From positions 116,342 to 180,341 of the forward strand of contig NZ_MRST01000026.1 of assembly GCF_001902145.1 (NCBI RefSeq): a stretch of DNA of 64,000 nt, in the 5' to 3' direction. Positions 9,512 through 17,119 of this stretch are shown here, in pieces. The translations under genes were made by a program, and so were the position numbers. The notes beneath the pieces were generated by a model. The model saw only the letters and a list, made by a program, of their open reading frames with translations. It searched no databases and was not told the DNA's origin. How positions within the stretch are numbered: the first letter of the stretch is position 1; each line of letters starts with the position of its first letter. The stretch comes from Pseudomonas fluorescens (GTDB taxonomy: Bacteria > Pseudomonadota > Gammaproteobacteria > Pseudomonadales > Pseudomonadaceae).

Positions 9512-9610
9512 TGTAGGAGCGAGCTTGCTCGCGAAAAACTCACAGGCACCGCGTTTATTCAGGTAGCACGCGTTATCGTTGACGTTTTTCGCGAGCAAGC
9601 TCGCTCCTAA
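9512..9610. repeat. REP pair, GTAGGAGCGAGC type
   Basis: Two inverted copies of a GTAGGAGCGAGCTTGCTCGC-type palindrome separated by about 50 bp, immediately after gbcA. The transcript can fold into a long hairpin that could protect the gbcA 3' end. Confidence 0.85.
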
Positions 9611-9660
9611 ATCAGTTCTCGCGCAAGCCGCTAGCGCCCTGCCCTCCAGCCTTTACTCAA

Positions 9661-10203
9661 CAACTTATCCACAAAGCCACCCACAGCAATTGTGGGCAAG
9701 TGCGCCGCGCACGCAAATTAAATCAAGAAAATCCGTGACTTATTTAAACTTACGGGTTTTGCCTTGAGCTGTTCATTTATTGATCAAACCTCCAAGAGCC
9801 TTGTTTGGCGTGGCCTACAGCGGTAAGCGAACACCTTATCCACAGATGCACCAACAGACTTTGGGGGCAACTTTGCCTGGGCTGTGGAAAAGCCCATGAA
9901 ACCCTCATAAATCGGGCCACTCAGCATTTTTAAACACAAAAGAATCGGCTTTGATCAATTTTCAACCAGACTCACGAAAGCCCCGTTCCATAAGGCCTGT
10001 AGCGGATAGCGAACATCTTATCCACAAAGGCACCAACAGACTTTGGGGGCAAGTCGAGACTTTAGCCCATGAAAAAGCCCTGCAAAAACCGTAAGTTAGG
10101 ATGGTTATTTTTCGTACAGAGGGCTGCAGGGCTTGATACACCGAGGTTGTGGACACCCGCGAACAGGTTATCCACAGGCGGATCAACAGGGAATGTGGGT
10201 AAG
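9661..10203 (+). repeat. Four iteron-like repeats with perfect DnaA boxes
   Basis: Four 40-bp units align without gaps: 9661-9700, 9832-9871, 10014-10053 and 10164-10203. Each has a perfect TTATCCACA (9665-9673, 9836-9844, 10018-10026, 10168-10176) in the same orientation. About 18 nt later comes a conserved tail ending in GTGGG(C/T)AAG or GGGGGCAA. In the first and last units the tail reads as an inverted weak DnaA box. Units two and three share about 60 bp in all. Spacing between boxes is 171, 182 and 150 bp. A near-match (TGTGGAAAA, 9883-9891) lies between. The 9-mer is the consensus binding site of the replication initiator DnaA. Confidence 0.8.
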
Positions 10204-10220
10204 CCAGGCAACGCAGGCCA

Positions 10221-10310
10221 GTGTGAGAGCTGGCTTGCCTGCGAAAGCGGTAGTTCAGTAACAGATGTAGTGACTGACACACCGCTTTCGCGGGCAAGCC
10301 CGCTCCCACA
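10221..10310. repeat. REP pair downstream of etfB
   Basis: Inverted REP palindromes; the left arm is of the GAGCTGGCTTGCCTGCGAAAG type and the right arm of the GGGCAAGCCCGCTCCCAC type. It lies between the DnaA-box cluster and the 3' end of etfB. Confidence 0.8.
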
Positions 10311-10330
10311 AGGTTCGTGGCTGTCAGCTA

Positions 10331-11101
10331 TCAGCGCACCACCCCTTCTTCCACGAGCAGCTTGAGGATGGCCTCGGCGCCAGCTTCGGGGCTCAGCCCC
10401 TTGAGCACCTGCCCACCGCCGCCACTGGCCTTGGCCGTCGCGGCTTTCATGCGATCAGCGCCGCTCTTGGCCTTGATCACCTTGAGGCGCTTTGGCCGTG
10501 GCTTTGCCGGTTGCAGCAGTGCGCCTGTGAATAACTCATCGTGTTCAACCTCGACTTCATGGGCTGCCAGCTCACCCCGTTGCGCCGGGCCGTAGGCGCT
10601 CTGGCGTGGCTTGGGCGCGGCGTTATCCACAGTGGCGAGAAACGGCAGGCGCACCTTCAAGCGCCGCCGCTGGCCGCGAGGCAGCGCCTGCAACACCAGG
10701 GCTACACCGGCGTCGATGGACTCCACCTGGGCCAGCCCCACAATCAGCGGCCAGCCCAGTTGCTCGGCCAACAGGAACGGCAGCATCCCCGAACCTTCGC
10801 CGGTTTCTGCCTGGCTTCCGGTGAGTACCACTTGGGCACCGGCGTCGCGCAGATACTCGCTGAGCACCGGCAAGGCATCCGAGCCGGCCAGCTGCTCCAG
10901 TACCTGCAGTTGCGGCAGGCCCATGCCCAGGTAGCTGCGCAGGGTCGGTTCGGCGATGTTGCCGGCGTGCAGCACCTGCAACTTATCCCCAGCCAGTTGC
11001 AGCCCCAGCTCGACCGCGCGCGCGTCCTGCTCGGCGCGGCGTGGACGCCCGGAGGTGGGGTGAGCGCCGATGGACACCAGGCTGAATACAGTGTTGGTCA
11101 T
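10331..11101 (-). CDS. etfB: Electron transfer flavoprotein beta subunit (betaine cluster)
   Basis: Beta subunit of a heterodimeric electron transfer flavoprotein, 256 residues, likely accepting electrons from the dimethylglycine dehydrogenase DgcA and passing them to the respiratory chain through DgcB. The N terminus (LVSIGAHPTSGRPRR, then EQDARAVELGL) and the adenine-nucleotide segment VVLTGSQAETGEGSGMLP fit ETF-beta. I chose the ATG at 11101: GAGG lies 8 nt upstream, whereas the in-frame ATG at 11107 is too close to it. The gap to etfA is 10 nt. The coding sequence contains one perfect DnaA box at 10623. Confidence 0.88.
   Translation of the reverse strand: MTNTVFSLVSIGAHPTSGRPRRAEQDARAVELGLQLAGDKLQVLHAGNIAEPTLRSYLGMGLPQLQVLEQLAGSDALPVLSEYLRDAGAQVVLTGSQAETGEGSGMLPFLLAEQLGWPLIVGLAQVESIDAGVALVLQALPRGQRRRLKVRLPFLATVDNAAPKPRQSAYGPAQRGELAAHEVEVEHDELFTGALLQPAKPRPKRLKVIKAKSGADRMKAATAKASGGGGQVLKGLSPEAGAEAILKLLVEEGVVR
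10623..10631 (+). promoter_or_regulatory. Perfect DnaA box inside etfB
   Basis: TTATCCACA within coding sequence, 447 bp from the last iteron unit. It belongs to the local excess of this 9-mer. Confidence 0.5.
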
Positions 11102-11111
11102 GGTCATATCC

Positions 11112-12332
11112 TCAGGCTGCATCGCGCTTGGCGCCGTTGCGGTAGGTCTCGACCGCCGCGATCAAGGCTTGCAGTATCGCGGCGCTTTCGCCGATCACCG
11201 ACAGGTCGGCACGCTTGATCATGTCGCACCCTGGGTCGAGGTTGATCGCCACCACCTTGTCGCAGGCACCGATGCCTTGCAGGTGCTGGATCGCCCCGGA
11301 AATGCCTACCGCCACGTACACCCGCGCAGTGACCCAGGTGCCGCTGGCGCCGACCTGGCGATCACGCGCCATGAAGCCATCGTCCACTGCCACCCGCGAG
11401 GCGCCTTCGGTAGCGCCCAGGGCCGCGGCGGCCTGGTGGAACAGCGCCCAGTCCTTCACGCCGTTGCCACCGGAGAAAATGAACTCTGCCTCGGCCATCG
11501 GAATCGCTGCCGGGTCGACCGCCACCGCGCCGAGGTCTTCGATACGCAGCAAACTGCGCGCCAGGCTTGTGGATAACTCCACGGGCAAGACTTCGTGGCG
11601 GGTCTCGCTGACCGGGTCAGCACATTCGGCGGCGGCGAGGATCAGACGGGGCAAGGGCCGCGCCAGGTCTTCCTGGCCGGCGCCGGCACGGCCGATGCAT
11701 TCCTCGCCCTTGATCTGCCACACCCGCGTCGCCGGGCGTTCCTTGAGGTTGGCGGCAAAGCGCCGCCCCAGCTCACCACCACCGCTGCGGCTGTCTGGCA
11801 GCAACCAGTGGCGCGGGCTGAATTGGTTATCCACAGCGCGCAGGCCCTGCACGCGTTGCTCCGGTGCATAACCCTCGAACTCATGCCCCTCCAGCACCAG
11901 CAGACGGTCGACGCCCGCCGTGGCAAAGGCGCTTTCCTTGTGTTCACCGAACACCACTGCCAACACCGCGCCGTCACTGCCGGCCAACTGGCGCGCCAGG
12001 CCAAGCAGGTCACGGTCATGGCTGCTCAGGCGGCCACCGACCATGTCCGGCACTACGTTGATGTAAAACGCCGGGGCCGGCACCTGATGCAGCGGCAATT
12101 GCACTTCCACTGCCGCGGTACGCTTGGCCGCGCCGCCCTGCTGGGCACCGCTGCGGTCGATGCGCTTGATGCCGTTGGGGCCGATAAAACCGACACCATG
12201 CACGTTTTTGCGAATGACGCCGTTGGGGCCCATCCAGCTGTGTTGCACCGGCTGCATGGCCGCGTGCAACGGGTGCAGGCGATTACGGGCGATCCATTCG
12301 GCCCGTGGGTCGCGGCGGATAATATCGCTCAT
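11112..12332 (-). CDS. etfA: Electron transfer flavoprotein alpha subunit (betaine cluster)
   Basis: FAD-binding alpha subunit of 406 residues. The C-terminal FAD site is clear: GISGAIQHLQGI followed by VVAINLDPGCDMIKRADLSV. Ordinary bacterial EtfA is about 310 residues; this one has roughly 90 extra residues at the N terminus, including a Gly-rich MGPNGVIRKNVHGVGF / GPNGIKRID stretch, typical of the version linked to dimethylglycine catabolism. Its start overlaps the dgcB stop (TGATG), so translation is coupled. Two perfect DnaA boxes lie in the coding sequence (11568-11576 on the minus strand, 11827-11835 on the plus strand). Confidence 0.88.
   Translation of the reverse strand: MSDIIRRDPRAEWIARNRLHPLHAAMQPVQHSWMGPNGVIRKNVHGVGFIGPNGIKRIDRSGAQQGGAAKRTAAVEVQLPLHQVPAPAFYINVVPDMVGGRLSSHDRDLLGLARQLAGSDGAVLAVVFGEHKESAFATAGVDRLLVLEGHEFEGYAPEQRVQGLRAVDNQFSPRHWLLPDSRSGGGELGRRFAANLKERPATRVWQIKGEECIGRAGAGQEDLARPLPRLILAAAECADPVSETRHEVLPVELSTSLARSLLRIEDLGAVAVDPAAIPMAEAEFIFSGGNGVKDWALFHQAAAALGATEGASRVAVDDGFMARDRQVGASGTWVTARVYVAVGISGAIQHLQGIGACDKVVAINLDPGCDMIKRADLSVIGESAAILQALIAAVETYRNGAKRDAA
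11568..11576 (-). promoter_or_regulatory. Perfect DnaA box inside etfA
   Basis: TGTGGATAA on the plus strand, read as TTATCCACA on the minus strand. It is the only one of the seven perfect boxes in this orientation. Confidence 0.45.
11827..11835 (+). promoter_or_regulatory. Perfect DnaA box inside etfA, distal
   Basis: TTATCCACA in coding sequence; the rightmost of the seven perfect boxes seen between 9.66 and 11.84 kb. Confidence 0.45.
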
Positions 12333-14275
12333 CAGTGCACCTCCGCAGGTTCACGCTTGAGGGGGGCTTTGGCCGGCGCGGGGTCTTCAAGCAATGCGTC
12401 GGCGACCAGCTCGGCGATGTCCTTGATCAACGGGCGCGGTTCGACCACGCCTTCAAGCATCGCTGTGCATTGCGGGCAACCCACGGCCACCAGTTCGGCA
12501 CCGGTCTCGCGGATGTCGTCCATGCGCATATCGGGAATACGCTGCTTACCGGGAATATCGGTGATCGGCGCACCGCCACCGCCACCGCAGCAGCGCGAAC
12601 GGAAGCCCGAGCGTTGCATTTCCTTGACCTCGATACCCAACGCCTGCAGCACTTGGCGCGGCGCCTCGTATTCACCGTTGTAGCGACCCAAGTAGCAGGG
12701 GTCGTGGTAGGTCACGCTGTTGCCTTTGTACTGGCCCAGGTTCAGCGCGCCCTCGCCGATCAGCTCGGCCATGAAGGTGCTGTGGTGCTGCACGCGGTAG
12801 TTGCCGTTGAAGGCACCGTATTCGTTTTTCAGCACATGGAAGCTATGTGGATCGCACGTGACGATGCGCTTGAAGCTGTACTTGGCGAGGGTCTGGATAT
12901 TGCGCGTGGCCAACAGTTGGAAGGTCGCTTCATCGCCCAGACGTCGCGCGACGTCACCGCTGTCGCGCTCCTCCAGGCCAAGTACCGCAAAGTCCACCCC
13001 TGCCGCCTTGAGCACTTTGACGAACGCGCGCAGGGTGCGTTGGTTGCGCATATCGAAAGCACCGTCGCCGACCCAGAACAGCACATCGCAACTGCCTTTG
13101 TCGCTGAGCAACGGCAGGTTCAGGTCTGCCGCCCAGTTCAGACGACCACCGGGGGCAAACCCGCCGGGGTTGTCGGTAGCAATCAGGTTCTCCAGAACTT
13201 CGGCGCCCTTGTTCGGCGTGGCGCCTTTCTCCAAAGTGAGGTGGCGACGCATGTCGACGATGGCGTCCACGTGCTCGATCATCATCGGGCACTCTTCCAC
13301 GCAGGCGCGGCAGGTGGTGCACGACCACAAGGTCTCGGCATCCACCAAACCATTGACGATCGGCTGGTGCGGGTTGCCGCCGTGCTCGCCCACCGGTTTG
13401 CCGGGGTACGGGCTGCCGGCGAACTTGGCATCGGTGCCGCCGGCCAAGCCGACCACCATGTCCTGGATGAGTTTTTTCGGGTTCAGTGGCTGGCCGGCGG
13501 CAAACGCCGGGCACGCCGCTTCGCACTTGCCGCACTGCACGCAGGCGTCGAAGCCGAGCAGTTGGTTCCAGGTGAAGTCCTTGGGTTTTTCTACGCCCAG
13601 CGGCGCGGTTTTATCGCTCAGGTCCAACGGTTTCAAACCGGTGGAGCGGCCACCGCCAAAGCGCTCGGCGCGGCGGTGCCAGGCCAGGTGCAGGGCACCG
13701 GCGAAGGCGTGTTTCATCGGCCCGCCCCAAGTCATGCCGAAGAACATTTCGGACACGCCCCACAACACGCCCACGCTCAGCAAAGCCGCGAGCAGCCAGC
13801 CGCCGAAATCGGCGGGCAGAATCCCGGCCACCGGCAAGGTCACCAGGAAGAAGCTCACCGAGAAGGCCATCAGGCTTTTCGGCAGGCGCATCCACGGGCC
13901 TTTGGACAGGCGGGCAGGCGGATTGCGGCGGCGCAGGTACATGAAGATCGCGCCGACAAACATCAATGTCGACGCCAGCAGCAGCGCATAACCAAGAATG
14001 CGGCTCTGCAGGCCGAAACCATGCACCACAATCGCCAGCAGCGCCGACAGCACAAAACCCAGCGCAGTCGCTACGTGGGTGTTGGCGATGTATTTGTCGC
14101 GGGCGACCACGTGGTGCAAATCGACCATGTAGCGCTTGGGCATGGCCAGCAGGCCACCCAGCAGGTCGACTTTGGATGAGCGGCCACGGCGCCACATGTT
14201 CACCCGGCGCAAGGCGCCGAGGACCGCAAGGCCCAGGGCGGCAAAGAGCAGGATGGGAAGAAGGGTATTCAGCAT
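12332..14275 (-). CDS. dgcB: Dimethylglycine catabolism Fe-S membrane oxidoreductase
   Basis: Membrane-anchored iron-sulfur protein of 647 residues required with DgcA for dimethylglycine demethylation. It starts with several transmembrane helices (about residues 1-190). Two [4Fe-4S] ferredoxin motifs follow, CVQCGKCEAACP and CTTCRACVEECP. Two CCG-type cysteine-rich domains follow (DPCYLGRYNGEY and SRCCGGGGG), as in heterodisulfide-reductase D-like proteins. I chose the ATG at 14275, with GGGAGC 7 nt upstream. It probably takes electrons from the cluster ETF to quinone; that direction is inference from the domain mix. It couples to etfA by a 1-nt overlap. Confidence 0.92.
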   Translation of the reverse strand: MLNTLLPILLFAALGLAVLGALRRVNMWRRGRSSKVDLLGGLLAMPKRYMVDLHHVVARDKYIANTHVATALGFVLSALLAIVVHGFGLQSRILGYALLLASTLMFVGAIFMYLRRRNPPARLSKGPWMRLPKSLMAFSVSFFLVTLPVAGILPADFGGWLLAALLSVGVLWGVSEMFFGMTWGGPMKHAFAGALHLAWHRRAERFGGGRSTGLKPLDLSDKTAPLGVEKPKDFTWNQLLGFDACVQCGKCEAACPAFAAGQPLNPKKLIQDMVVGLAGGTDAKFAGSPYPGKPVGEHGGNPHQPIVNGLVDAETLWSCTTCRACVEECPMMIEHVDAIVDMRRHLTLEKGATPNKGAEVLENLIATDNPGGFAPGGRLNWAADLNLPLLSDKGSCDVLFWVGDGAFDMRNQRTLRAFVKVLKAAGVDFAVLGLEERDSGDVARRLGDEATFQLLATRNIQTLAKYSFKRIVTCDPHSFHVLKNEYGAFNGNYRVQHHSTFMAELIGEGALNLGQYKGNSVTYHDPCYLGRYNGEYEAPRQVLQALGIEVKEMQRSGFRSRCCGGGGGAPITDIPGKQRIPDMRMDDIRETGAELVAVGCPQCTAMLEGVVEPRPLIKDIAELVADALLEDPAPAKAPLKREPAEVH

Positions 14276-14322
14276 GGTGAAGCTCCCGAAGACCACACAG
14301 GTCTACTGTGAAACTGGCCCTG

Positions 14323-14416
14323 AATGTGGGAGCGGGCTTGCTCGCGAAGGCGGTGTGTCAGTCGATGCATCCAGTGCCTGATAAACCGCCTTCGCGAGCA
14401 AGCCCGTTCCCACATT
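14323..14416. repeat. REP pair between dgcA and dgcB
   Basis: Near-perfect inverted pair of GTGGGAGCGGGCTTGCTCGC palindromes separating dgcA from dgcB inside what is otherwise one co-oriented run. It can form a long hairpin and may set different mRNA levels on its two sides. Confidence 0.85.
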
Positions 14417-14433
14417 TGACCGAGTTCACCTCG

Positions 14434-16494
14434 TCAGAAATCCTTGCACAAGCGCAGGGCGTCATAGATGGCGGCGTGGGTATTGCGCTGGGCCACACAG
14501 TCACCAATGCGGAACAGCAAGTACCCTTCACCCGCCTCGCTCAAGCACGGCTGCGGCTTGATCGCAAACAACGCTTCAACGTCGATCTGGCCCTTGTTGC
14601 GCGAGCCTTCCTTGAGCCCGTAGTAAATGGCCTCGTCCGGACGCACGCCGTTCTCCACCACCACCTGGTCGACCACCCGTTCCTCTTTGGCGCCGGTGTA
14701 TTCGTTCTCCAGCACGGCCACCAGCTTGTCGCCCTCGCGGTAGACCTTTTCCAGCATCATGTCGCCGGTCATGATCACTTCCTTGGGGTACATGCTGCGG
14801 TAGTACGTGGGGAACGACGTACCGCCGATCGCCACGCCCGGCTTGATGTCGTCGGTGACGATCTCCACCTGGCTGCCTTTGTCGGCCAGGAAGTCGGCCA
14901 CCGACATCCCGGTGAATTCACAGATGGTGTCGTACACCAGCACGTTCTTGCCCGGCGCCACCTTGCCGTCGAGCACGTCCCAACTGCTCACCACCAAGCC
15001 TTCGGCGGCGCCCCAGTGTTCGTTCTGCTCGATGAACGGATGCCCGCCCACCGCCAGCACCACCACGTCCGGACGCACGTCCAGAATGGTCTCGGCGTCT
15101 GCCGCCACGCCCAGGCGCAGGTCGACTTTCAAGCGTGCCAGTTCCAGTTGATACCAACGGGTGATACCGGCGATCTGGTCGCGCTGCGGTGCTTTCGATG
15201 CCGTGGTGATTTGCCCGCCGATAAATTCTTTTTTCTCAAACAGCGTCACGTCGTGGCCACGTTCAGCCGCCACGCGCGCGGCTTCCATCCCGGCCGGGCC
15301 GGCCCCCACCACAACCACCTTGCGCCTGGGCCCGGTGGACTTCTCGATGATGTGCGGCACGCCCATGTATTCACGGGAGGTCGCGGCGTTCTGGATGCAC
15401 AGCACATCCAGACCCTGGTACTGGCGGTCGATGCAGTAGTTGGCGCCCACGCACTGCTTGATCTGGTCGATCTGGCCCATCTTGATCTTGGCGATCAGGT
15501 GCGGGTCGGCGATGTGCGCACGGGTCATGCCGACCATGTCCACATAGCCGCCTTCCAGAATACGCGTGGCCTGGTTCGGGTCCTTGATGTTCTGCGCGTG
15601 CAGCACCGGAACCTTCACCACTTCCTTGATGCCGGCCGCCAGGTGCAGGAACGGCTCCGGCGGGTAGCTCATGTTCGGGATGACGTTGGCCAGGGTGTTG
15701 TGGGTGTCGCAACCCGAACCCACCACGCCGATGAAGTCGAGCATGCCGGTGTCGTCGTAATACTTGGCGATTTGCTTCATGTCCTCGTGGGACAAGCCGT
15801 CCGGGTGGAACTCGTCACCGCACAGGCGCATGCCCACGCAAAAGTCATCCCCCACTTCGGCACGCACGGCCTTCAACACTTCCAGGCCGAACTTCATGCG
15901 GCCCTCGAAGCTGCCGCCCCACTCGTCGGTACGCTTGTTGACCCGCGGGCTCCAGAACTGGTCGATCATGTGCTGGTGCACGGCCGACAATTCCACCCCG
16001 TCCAGGCCACCAGCCTTGGCCCGGCGCGCGGCCTGGGCGTAGTTGCCGATCACGCGCCAGATTTCTTCCGGCTCGATGGTCTTGCAGGTGGCACGGTGCA
16101 CCGGCTCACGCACGCCGGACGGCGACATCAAAGTCGGCCAGTTGAAACCGTCCCAACGCGAACGACGGCCCATGTGGGTAATCTGGATCATGATCTTGGC
16201 GCCATGCTTGTGCATGGCATCGGCCAGGTTCTGGAAGTGCGGGATGATGCGATCGGTGGACAGGTTCACCGAACTCCACCATTCCTGTGGGCTGTCGATG
16301 GCCACCACGGAGGAGCCGCCACAGATCGCCAGGCCGATACCGCCCTTGGCTTTCTCTTCGTAGTACTTCACATAGCGGTCGGTGGTCATGCCGCCGTCGG
16401 TGGCGTACACCTCCGCGTGGGCAGTGCTGAGCACCCGGTTGCGGATGGTCAGTTTGCCGATCTGGATCGGCGCAAACATTGCTTCGAAAGCCAT
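14434..16494 (-). CDS. dgcA: Dimethylglycine dehydrogenase/demethylase
   Basis: Flavoenzyme of 686 residues converting dimethylglycine to sarcosine and formaldehyde. The N-terminal half is an FMN barrel of the Old Yellow Enzyme family (PIQIGKLTIRNRVLSTAH; QITHMGRR; SAVHQHMIDQFWSPR with the Asn-Arg FMN region). A cysteine cluster (CVGANYCIDR then CIQNA) would bind [4Fe-4S], and a C-terminal FAD/NAD domain has VVGAGPAGMEAARVAAERG. This is the trimethylamine-dehydrogenase layout. The length and the neighbours dgcB and etfBA match the P. aeruginosa locus. It is preceded by the DUF5943 gene by only 15 nt. Confidence 0.94.
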   Translation of the reverse strand: MAFEAMFAPIQIGKLTIRNRVLSTAHAEVYATDGGMTTDRYVKYYEEKAKGGIGLAICGGSSVVAIDSPQEWWSSVNLSTDRIIPHFQNLADAMHKHGAKIMIQITHMGRRSRWDGFNWPTLMSPSGVREPVHRATCKTIEPEEIWRVIGNYAQAARRAKAGGLDGVELSAVHQHMIDQFWSPRVNKRTDEWGGSFEGRMKFGLEVLKAVRAEVGDDFCVGMRLCGDEFHPDGLSHEDMKQIAKYYDDTGMLDFIGVVGSGCDTHNTLANVIPNMSYPPEPFLHLAAGIKEVVKVPVLHAQNIKDPNQATRILEGGYVDMVGMTRAHIADPHLIAKIKMGQIDQIKQCVGANYCIDRQYQGLDVLCIQNAATSREYMGVPHIIEKSTGPRRKVVVVGAGPAGMEAARVAAERGHDVTLFEKKEFIGGQITTASKAPQRDQIAGITRWYQLELARLKVDLRLGVAADAETILDVRPDVVVLAVGGHPFIEQNEHWGAAEGLVVSSWDVLDGKVAPGKNVLVYDTICEFTGMSVADFLADKGSQVEIVTDDIKPGVAIGGTSFPTYYRSMYPKEVIMTGDMMLEKVYREGDKLVAVLENEYTGAKEERVVDQVVVENGVRPDEAIYYGLKEGSRNKGQIDVEALFAIKPQPCLSEAGEGYLLFRIGDCVAQRNTHAAIYDALRLCKDF

Positions 16495-16509
16495 GGCACG
16501 GTCCTCGGC

Positions 16510-17040
16510 TTACAACGGCTTGACGGTGAACAAACCATCATCGTGGCCCTCTTCGGAGCCTCCGTAGACTTGTTCTGCGACGGTGCGGATGTTGCTGCCA
16601 CGCGCTTGCAGGATCTGATCCATGGCACCGGCAAACCAGCCGGTGAACATGTAGTCCACCTTGCGCCCGACCTTGCCGTACACGTAGACGAACGCGGAGT
16701 GTTCCAGCTTGACGCTGGCGGTGCCTTTATCCAGGTCGATGTCCTGGATCTTGAACAGGCCCCAGCCGCGTTGCGACAGGCGCTTCATGTAGTGCTCGAA
16801 TACCGCGACGCCTTCCAGGCCGTGGCATTCGGCTTCTTTTTCACACCAGTGCCAGGCGGATTTGTAGCCGGCCTTGTAGAGAATTTCGGCGTAGGCATCA
16901 GCGCCCAGCACTTCTTCGATGCCCATATGGTTGTTGACGAAGAAGTGGCGCGGCACGTACAGCATCGGCAGGGCGTCGGAGGTCCAGACACCGGTTTCGC
17001 TGTCAACTTCGATAGGCAATTGCGGGGCGATCTTGGCCAT
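16510..17040 (-). CDS. DUF5943 protein of the dimethylglycine operon
   Basis: Protein of 176 residues that I recognise as the conserved small gene always found upstream of dgcA in pseudomonads. It has no signal peptide or membrane segment. The alpha/beta pattern with AWHWCEKEAECHGLEGVAVFE and a C-terminal part rich in aromatic residues (MFTGWFAGAMDQ) recalls the V4R small-molecule-binding fold, but no zinc-type cysteine set is complete. It sits 15 nt ahead of dgcA and 79 bp after the dipeptidase, so all three are probably one transcript. Function is unknown; a chaperone or ligand-sensing role in the demethylase complex is speculation. Confidence 0.8.
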   Translation of the reverse strand: MAKIAPQLPIEVDSETGVWTSDALPMLYVPRHFFVNNHMGIEEVLGADAYAEILYKAGYKSAWHWCEKEAECHGLEGVAVFEHYMKRLSQRGWGLFKIQDIDLDKGTASVKLEHSAFVYVYGKVGRKVDYMFTGWFAGAMDQILQARGSNIRTVAEQVYGGSEEGHDDGLFTVKPL

Positions 17041-17119
17041 GGAAACTTAACTCCAGAAAAATTCGTTTTGATGCCCGCCGCGCGGGTGGCAGCGGGCGAA
17101 GGATTAAGCGAGCAGTGGC

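Larger units (their letters stand above)
9491..10330. other. Gene-free 840-bp gap with DnaA boxes and two REP pairs
   Basis: No credible gene is present; short open frames have no family resemblance. The stretch holds a REP pair at each end (9512-9610 and 10221-10310). Between them lies a relatively AT-rich segment (for example near 9715-9790 and 9900-9965) with four iteron-like units built on the 9-mer TTATCCACA. Confidence 0.75.
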
